Source of the DNA: CAYUUR01 sp964510235
GTDB lineage: Bacteria; Patescibacteriota; Saccharimonadia; Saccharimonadales; CAYUUR01
DNA: 10,436 nt
Direction of reading: 5' to 3'
Assembly (NCBI GenBank): GCA_964510235.1
Contig: CAZEBF010000021.1
Location: 1-10,436 of the forward strand
Positions 6,854-10,436 of this stretch are shown one piece after another. The position numbers were made by a program, and so were the translations under genes. The notes below the pieces were generated by a model, which made no database searches, had not been told where the DNA came from, and saw only the letters and a list, made by a program, of their open reading frames with translations. Each line of letters starts with the position of its first letter. Positions within the stretch are counted from its first letter, which is position 1.

Positions 6854-7729
6854 CTATTTGTAGTCAGAAAACTTGAATGATGTTGGCTTGACGCTAACAA
6901 TAACGTAATCACCGGCTGGGATATACAGGATTGGCGGCATGGCAGCGTGACCATCTTTGAAGCGAGGTCGGATGATGCGCTCGGTGATTGATTTTTTGAT
7001 ATCTGGGTCGTTTTCTATATGTGCAATACCGCTGACTTGTAATGTCTGCATAGATTGCAGATCATACATCGTCAGAGCAACCTGCGGGCTCTTCACTAGG
7101 TGTTTAACTTTATCGGTTTTATCTTTGCTCACAAAGTAAACATTATCGTTCTTGTCGGAAGCGTAGTAAATGACGGAGCCGTGCAAACTACCGCTCTCGT
7201 CAACTGTAGAAACTACGGCAACCTCATGACTCCACAAAAAGTTCCGAGCTTGCTGTGACAGCGCTACAGAAAGCCGTGGCTTCTGGACTTTTTTAACAAT
7301 CACTGGCTCAGGCTTAACTTCTAGTTGGTCAGATTTTTCTTCCATGTAGTGCGAGAAGTGAGTAGCACATTTAATGTTCACAAAACGAAGCTTGTAATCA
7401 CCAAGTCGGGTATGCATGACTACACCGGCGTAGCCATCTTGCTTGTTTACGCTGACACCGCTCACAACGTCGTAGTGAATCTCGTCAGTTGATTTATAAA
7501 ATGGCTTGTAGTCCAGGAAAAGGACGCGTTTGTCAGTGGCAACAATCATGCCTGAGCCACCTTCGTATCGGCCATAGACCACGCCGCCAATGTGCTCATC
7601 CTCATGGACATGTTCTGGCAAATGTCGGCTTTCGGCCTTCATCAGCCCGTAGGTTGTAACGCCAGCTTTAATCAGTTCGGCTTTGACGCGTTTAGCATGG
7701 TCTTCGTCGACTAGAATCTTTCCGCTCAT
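6854..7729 (-). CDS. Bacterial PH domain fused to pyridoxamine 5'-phosphate oxidase-like FMN split barrel
   Basis: A 291-residue soluble protein with two parts. Residues about 20-130 resemble bacterial PH (bPH/YokE-type) domains: EHIGGVVYGRYEGGSGMIVATDKRVLFLDYKP-like strands at 45-76, then GYAGVVMHTRLGDYKLRFVN at 99-118. After a Lys/Pro/Val-rich linker (136-152), residues 155-285 match the pyridoxamine phosphate oxidase-like split barrel: AVVSTVDESGSLHGSVIYYA, VYFVSKDKTDKVKHL, SPQVALTMYD, LQVSGIAHI. Split-barrel proteins bind flavin (FMN or F420) or heme; cofactor and substrate cannot be told here. The start is supported by TATACT 6 nt before the ATG; a GGAG lies 12 nt upstream as an alternative signal. 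It follows enolase by 32 bp. The role is unknown; flavin-linked redox or stress chemistry is possible. Confidence 0.85.
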   Translation of the reverse strand: MSGKILVDEDHAKRVKAELIKAGVTTYGLMKAESRHLPEHVHEDEHIGGVVYGRYEGGSGMIVATDKRVLFLDYKPFYKSTDEIHYDVVSGVSVNKQDGYAGVVMHTRLGDYKLRFVNIKCATHFSHYMEEKSDQLEVKPEPVIVKKVQKPRLSVALSQQARNFLWSHEVAVVSTVDESGSLHGSVIYYASDKNDNVYFVSKDKTDKVKHLVKSPQVALTMYDLQSMQTLQVSGIAHIENDPDIKKSITERIIRPRFKDGHAAMPPILYIPAGDYVIVSVKPTSFKFSDYK

Positions 7730-7735
7730 ACTACT

Positions 7736-7741
7736 AGTATA
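7736..7741 (-). promoter_or_regulatory. -10 box (TATACT) before the PH/split-barrel gene
   Basis: TATACT (5 of 6 consensus bases) ends exactly 6 nt before the ATG. A TAGTCA -35-like hexamer (4 of 6) lies 17 nt further upstream at 7759-7764, over the enolase stop. A GGAG at 7742-7745 could instead serve translation of a readthrough mRNA from eno, so the two signals overlap. Confidence 0.45.
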
Positions 7742-7761
7742 CTCCTGTCAACCAGGCTTGA

Positions 7762-9027
7762 CTACGCCTGAGGATTGTGGCCGTAGCGAGCGTGTGGAAT
7801 TAGCTCAGCAATACGAAGCAGTTCATTGTATTTGCTCAACCGATCAGTCCTAGAAAACGAGCCAGTTTTGATTTGCCCAACACCCAGACCAACTGCCAAG
7901 TGGGCAATGGTGGTGTCTTCTGTCTCGCCGGAACGATGCGATAACATGGCTCGATAACCATTTGCTTTAGCCAGCAAGACGGTCTCTATAGTCTCGGTTA
8001 ATGTGCCGATTTGATTTGGCTTAATCAGAATGCAGTTGGCAACGTGCTTATCAATGCCTTCGCGCAAGCGATGGGCGTTTGTCACGAACAAATCATCACC
8101 AACCAATTGCATAGTTGAACCGTACTGAGCCGTTAATTGTGCCCAGCCCGTCCAGTCATCTTCATGCAAACCATCTTCTACAGAAATCAATGGATATTGT
8201 TTTGCGAGTGATCCATACCAGGCAATAATCTCATCAGTGGCGTACTTCTTTTTACCCAGCACGTACTTGCCGTCTTGGAGTATTTCATTGGCCGCCACAT
8301 CCATGGCCAAGCTAATCTGCGTACCGGGCTTGTAGCCAGCTGCTGTAATTGCCCGCACAAGCAGTTCTAGTCCAGCCGCTTCGTCGCGTATAGCAGGTGC
8401 AAAACCACCTTCGTCACCCACGGTTGTGTTGTAGTTAGACTTAGCAAGAATCTGACCGAGTGCGTGAAACACCTCACTGGCCATCTGTAGAGCCTCTTGG
8501 ATAGATTTGGCACCGTGCGGCACAATCATGCACTCTTGCACGCCCAGCCCACCCGCGGCATGCTTGCCGCCATTTAGTACGTTTACATACGGCACTGGTA
8601 ACAGCACTTCTTGCACACCGGCTAGAGACTGGACATAGCGAAAGAGTGGAATTTGCTGAGATGCCGACATAGCCTTGGCATATGCTAATGAAACAGCCAG
8701 GATGGCATTTGCACCAAGCTTAGTCTTTTGATCTGTACCATCAAGCGCAAGTAAGTTTTTGTCAAGGGTCGATTGTGATTCATAGGATTTTTTTACGATG
8801 GCGTGTGCAATGGTAATGTTAATGTTGCGAACAGCCTTGTCCACACCCTTTCCGCCGAAAGCTTTGCTGCCATCACGCAGCTCGTGGGCCTCGTGACTAC
8901 CTGTTGAAGCTCCAGAAGGCACAGCCGCACGACCAAACGATCCGTCACTTAAATAGACGTCCGCCTCTACTGTTGGGTAGCCGCGAGAATCATAGATTTG
9001 CCGTGCAATTATTTTCTCAATTTTCAT
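7762..9027 (-). CDS. eno: Enolase (phosphopyruvate hydratase)
   Basis: A 421-residue, full-length enolase that converts 2-phosphoglycerate to phosphoenolpyruvate in the cytoplasm. Seen: DSRGYPTVE near 13-21, the catalytic loop VPSGASTGSHEAHELRDG at 36-53, GGKHA with H156, QE at 164-165, GDEGGF with E206, the Mg ligands D243, E284 and D311, LIKPNQIGTLTET with catalytic K336, SHRSGETED at 363-371 and K387. All catalytic positions I can align are present. Variations: the loop after H156 reads AAGGLGVQECMI instead of the NNxDxQEFMI-like form, and GSFSRTDR replaces the usual APxRSER-like form. The start sits 30 bp from the divergent dehydrogenase-mutase start. The mutase there makes the substrate of this enzyme, so the pair covers consecutive glycolytic steps. 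Confidence 0.97.
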   Translation of the reverse strand: MKIEKIIARQIYDSRGYPTVEADVYLSDGSFGRAAVPSGASTGSHEAHELRDGSKAFGGKGVDKAVRNINITIAHAIVKKSYESQSTLDKNLLALDGTDQKTKLGANAILAVSLAYAKAMSASQQIPLFRYVQSLAGVQEVLLPVPYVNVLNGGKHAAGGLGVQECMIVPHGAKSIQEALQMASEVFHALGQILAKSNYNTTVGDEGGFAPAIRDEAAGLELLVRAITAAGYKPGTQISLAMDVAANEILQDGKYVLGKKKYATDEIIAWYGSLAKQYPLISVEDGLHEDDWTGWAQLTAQYGSTMQLVGDDLFVTNAHRLREGIDKHVANCILIKPNQIGTLTETIETVLLAKANGYRAMLSHRSGETEDTTIAHLAVGLGVGQIKTGSFSRTDRLSKYNELLRIAELIPHARYGHNPQA

Positions 9028-9044
9028 AATGCTTACGTCTATCT

Positions 9045-9050
9045 TATAAT
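9045..9050 (+). promoter_or_regulatory. -10 box (TATAAT) of the dehydrogenase-mutase gene, leaderless position
   Basis: A perfect TATAAT ends 7 nt before the ATG at 9058. With the usual -10 to start-site distance, transcription would begin at or next to the A of the start codon. The best -35 match is TTTTCA at 9021-9026 (18 nt spacer), which is weak and lies inside the enolase start. No Shine-Dalgarno fits in the gap. Confidence 0.6.
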
Positions 9051-9054
9051 ACCA
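9046..9054 (-). promoter_or_regulatory. Extended -10 (TGG-TATTAT) of enolase, overlapping the divergent -10
   Basis: Read on the minus strand, TGG followed by TATTAT gives an extended -10 on the same bases as the plus-strand TATAAT. The predicted start is near 9039, leaving a leader of about 12 nt before the enolase ATG. No clear -35 or Shine-Dalgarno is visible. Confidence 0.45.
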
Positions 9055-9057
9055 CTA

Positions 9058-10436
9058 ATGCCACAGATTGTTTTTTATGACGCGACGCAGACAGATACTG
9101 CGCATTTAGCGGATGAATTGAGTGATGTTCAGAAGTCATATGGCTTTGTGGATGAATCAATTTCTGTAGAGAATGCTGACGCAGATGCAGAAGTTATCTC
9201 TGTATTTGTGAGTAGTTCCGTTACGGCCGAGGTGCTGGCTGCTATGCCATCACTCAAACTTATCGCCTGTCGTTCGACCGGATTCAACAATGTTGACATG
9301 GTGGCAGCTGAAGCTCGCAGTATTAGCGTCGTAAATGTACCTACGTATGGCGAAAACACGGTCGCAGAATATGGCTTTGCGCTGCTTTTATCGCTAACAC
9401 GACAAATTGCACCGACATTAGAAGCCGTTACCAAAGGTACCATTTCCGCTCCAGCACTAACCGGTCATGACCTAAAGGAAAAAACGCTGACCATCTTGGG
9501 CTGTGGACACATCGGTCAATACATGGCTCGCATTGCCAAAGGTTTTGGCATGAAAGTGATTGGCTACGACCCGTATCCTAAGCCAGAAGTGGCTAAAGAA
9601 ATTGGTTTTGAGTATGTTGATTTTGATACAGCCATTGCCGGCTGTGATGTTCTGTCTTTGCACATGCCCTACACCCCAGAAAATCATCACGTTATCAACG
9701 CTGAAGTTCTAGCAAAGATGCAACGTGGTTCGGTCATCATAAATACAGCTCGTGGTGAACTGATTGATACAAAAGCGCTGATTGATGCCAAACAAAGTGG
9801 CCAGATTGGGGGTTTAGGTCTAGATGTCATTGAAGGCGAGAAATTGCTCGATGTTCAAGAAGAATTATTGTTACTGCGCAGACACAAGCTACCACCCAAA
9901 ATGCTCGAAATGAGTATGGAGATCGAGAGCCTCAAAAAGCTACCGAATGTCATCATTACACCGCACATTGCCTATAACACCTACGAAGCAATCAATCGGA
10001 TCAACCAAACAACAGCTCAGAACATCGTCAAGTTCTTGGAAGGCAAGCCTCAGAACATCGTCAAGCCACCACAGGCAAAGCCTGGTCAGCTTATCATTAC
10101 CAGGCACGGCGAGTCCGAATGGAATGCACTGGGCAAATGGACCGGCAGTACCGATGTGCATCTCAGCGAGAAAGGCTTCCGTGAAGCCGCTATGCTTGGC
10201 CGTGAACTGACTGACTCACCTATCGACTATGCGTTCACCTCACAGCAAATTCGGGCACTCGAAACATTGGAGGGCATCCTCGATTCTTCGCAGCAATTTG
10301 ACGTGCCGTTTGAGCGGAGTGATGCTATTAATGAGCGTGATTACGGCGACTACACAGGCAAGAACAAATGGGAAATGCGCGACAGCATTGGTGAAGACGC
10401 TTTTAATCATCTGCGGCGTGACTGGAACTATCCGGT
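9058..10436 (+). CDS. D-2-hydroxyacid (lactate-type) dehydrogenase fused to phosphoglycerate mutase (3' end beyond the window)
   Basis: One uninterrupted frame of 459 codons runs off the right edge. Residues 1-335 form an NAD-dependent D-2-hydroxyacid dehydrogenase: substrate loop CRSTGFNNVD near 78-87, VPTYGENTVAEYG near 95-107, NAD motif GCGHIG at 148-153 with D171 as NAD selector, and catalytic R232 (NTARGELID), E259 (LDVIEGE) and H303 (TPHIAYNT). The pattern, including the extra segment at about 262-295, looks most like D-lactate-type members. After a short repetitive linker (about 330-343), residues 345 onward are a dPGM-type mutase: RHGESEWN with phospho-acceptor H350, GKWTGSTDVHLSEKG, an RA pair at 399-400, NERDYG with E426, and LRRDWNYP. 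The second active-site His would lie beyond the window. Inferred: 3- to 2-phosphoglycerate conversion joined to pyruvate-to-D-lactate NADH recycling. Confidence 0.93.
   Translation, partial: MPQIVFYDATQTDTAHLADELSDVQKSYGFVDESISVENADADAEVISVFVSSSVTAEVLAAMPSLKLIACRSTGFNNVDMVAAEARSISVVNVPTYGENTVAEYGFALLLSLTRQIAPTLEAVTKGTISAPALTGHDLKEKTLTILGCGHIGQYMARIAKGFGMKVIGYDPYPKPEVAKEIGFEYVDFDTAIAGCDVLSLHMPYTPENHHVINAEVLAKMQRGSVIINTARGELIDTKALIDAKQSGQIGGLGLDVIEGEKLLDVQEELLLLRRHKLPPKMLEMSMEIESLKKLPNVIITPHIAYNTYEAINRINQTTAQNIVKFLEGKPQNIVKPPQAKPGQLIITRHGESEWNALGKWTGSTDVHLSEKGFREAAMLGRELTDSPIDYAFTSQQIRALETLEGILDSSQQFDVPFERSDAINERDYGDYTGKNKWEMRDSIGEDAFNHLRRDWNYP
10016..10065 (+). repeat. 17-bp direct repeat at the fusion linker
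   Basis: An exact 17-bp sequence occurs at 10016-10032 and 10049-10065, offset by 33 bp (11 codons). Both copies are in the same frame and encode QNIVK. The second copy lies in the linker between the dehydrogenase and mutase domains, so the linker appears to be a partial duplication of the end of the dehydrogenase. Confidence 0.85.

Noticed and set aside
7753..7770. Hairpin CAGGC-8 nt-GCCTG overlapping the enolase stop, as a terminator
   Set aside because: The stem is only 5 bp and no T-run follows on the minus strand, so there is no support for intrinsic termination.
9058..10080. Dehydrogenase as 3-phosphoglycerate dehydrogenase (SerA), sharing 3PG with the mutase
   Set aside because: Attractive biochemically, but the TPHIAYNT active site and the extra segment before it look like D-lactate-type enzymes, and no ACT or other SerA regulatory domain is present.
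9129..10161. Minus-strand open frames opposite the dehydrogenase-mutase gene
   Set aside because: The plus strand carries continuous catalytic motifs through this region; the antisense frames show none.
1..10436. CRISPR array, tRNA, rRNA, insertion sequence or prophage genes
   Set aside because: No spaced direct repeats outside coding repeats, no cloverleaf sequence, no transposase or integrase motif, and no gene-free room for them.

Overview
The window looks like chromosomal DNA from a Candidate Phyla Radiation bacterium, most likely a Candidatus Saccharibacteria (TM7) relative. This is inferred from mid GC content, very short intergenic gaps, a type IV pilus plus ComEC competence theme, lamin-tail surface proteins, and lower-glycolysis genes suited to a lactate fermenter. 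TGA is used as a stop (the PilV-like gene), so the code appears standard rather than the Gracilibacteria/SR1 variant. No rRNA, tRNA, CRISPR or mobile element is visible, and no gene-free stretch exceeds 50 bases.

Layout: eight genes lie on the minus strand and one on the plus strand at the right end. In minus-strand transcription order they are: enolase (9027-7762); a bacterial-PH plus FMN-split-barrel fusion (7729-6854); a ComEC channel lacking the nuclease-like domain (6812-5361); YebC (5352-4627); a membrane-anchored protein with two lamin-tail domains and four cysteine repeats (4580-2994); RuvC (2975-2496); and three overlapping prepilin-like genes (2456-2031, 2034-1324, 1334 to beyond base 1). 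The prepilins match the PilV-PilW-PilX / GspI-J-K order. The last one is a very large pilin-like protein with adhesin-type domains and runs off the left edge. Divergent from enolase, with only 30 bp between starts, a plus-strand gene from 9058 encodes a D-2-hydroxyacid (lactate-type) dehydrogenase fused to a 2,3-bisphosphoglycerate-dependent-type phosphoglycerate mutase; it runs off the right edge.

How the genes fit together: the right side is lower glycolysis (phosphoglycerate mutase, enolase) physically tied to NADH recycling through lactate. The left and centre are a DNA uptake, recombination and surface block: pilus-tip pilins, ComEC, RuvC, and a tethered surface protein inserted between yebC and ruvC.

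Most notable: (1) the dehydrogenase-mutase fusion opposite enolase; (2) the PilX/GspK-like pilin carrying what looks like a LamG-type domain split by a second beta-domain; (3) the lamin-tail protein with an exact 26-residue, two-cysteine repeat; (4) at least four, probably five, genes with a -10 box only 6-8 nt before the start codon, implying leaderless mRNAs, while some operon-internal genes have Shine-Dalgarno sequences.
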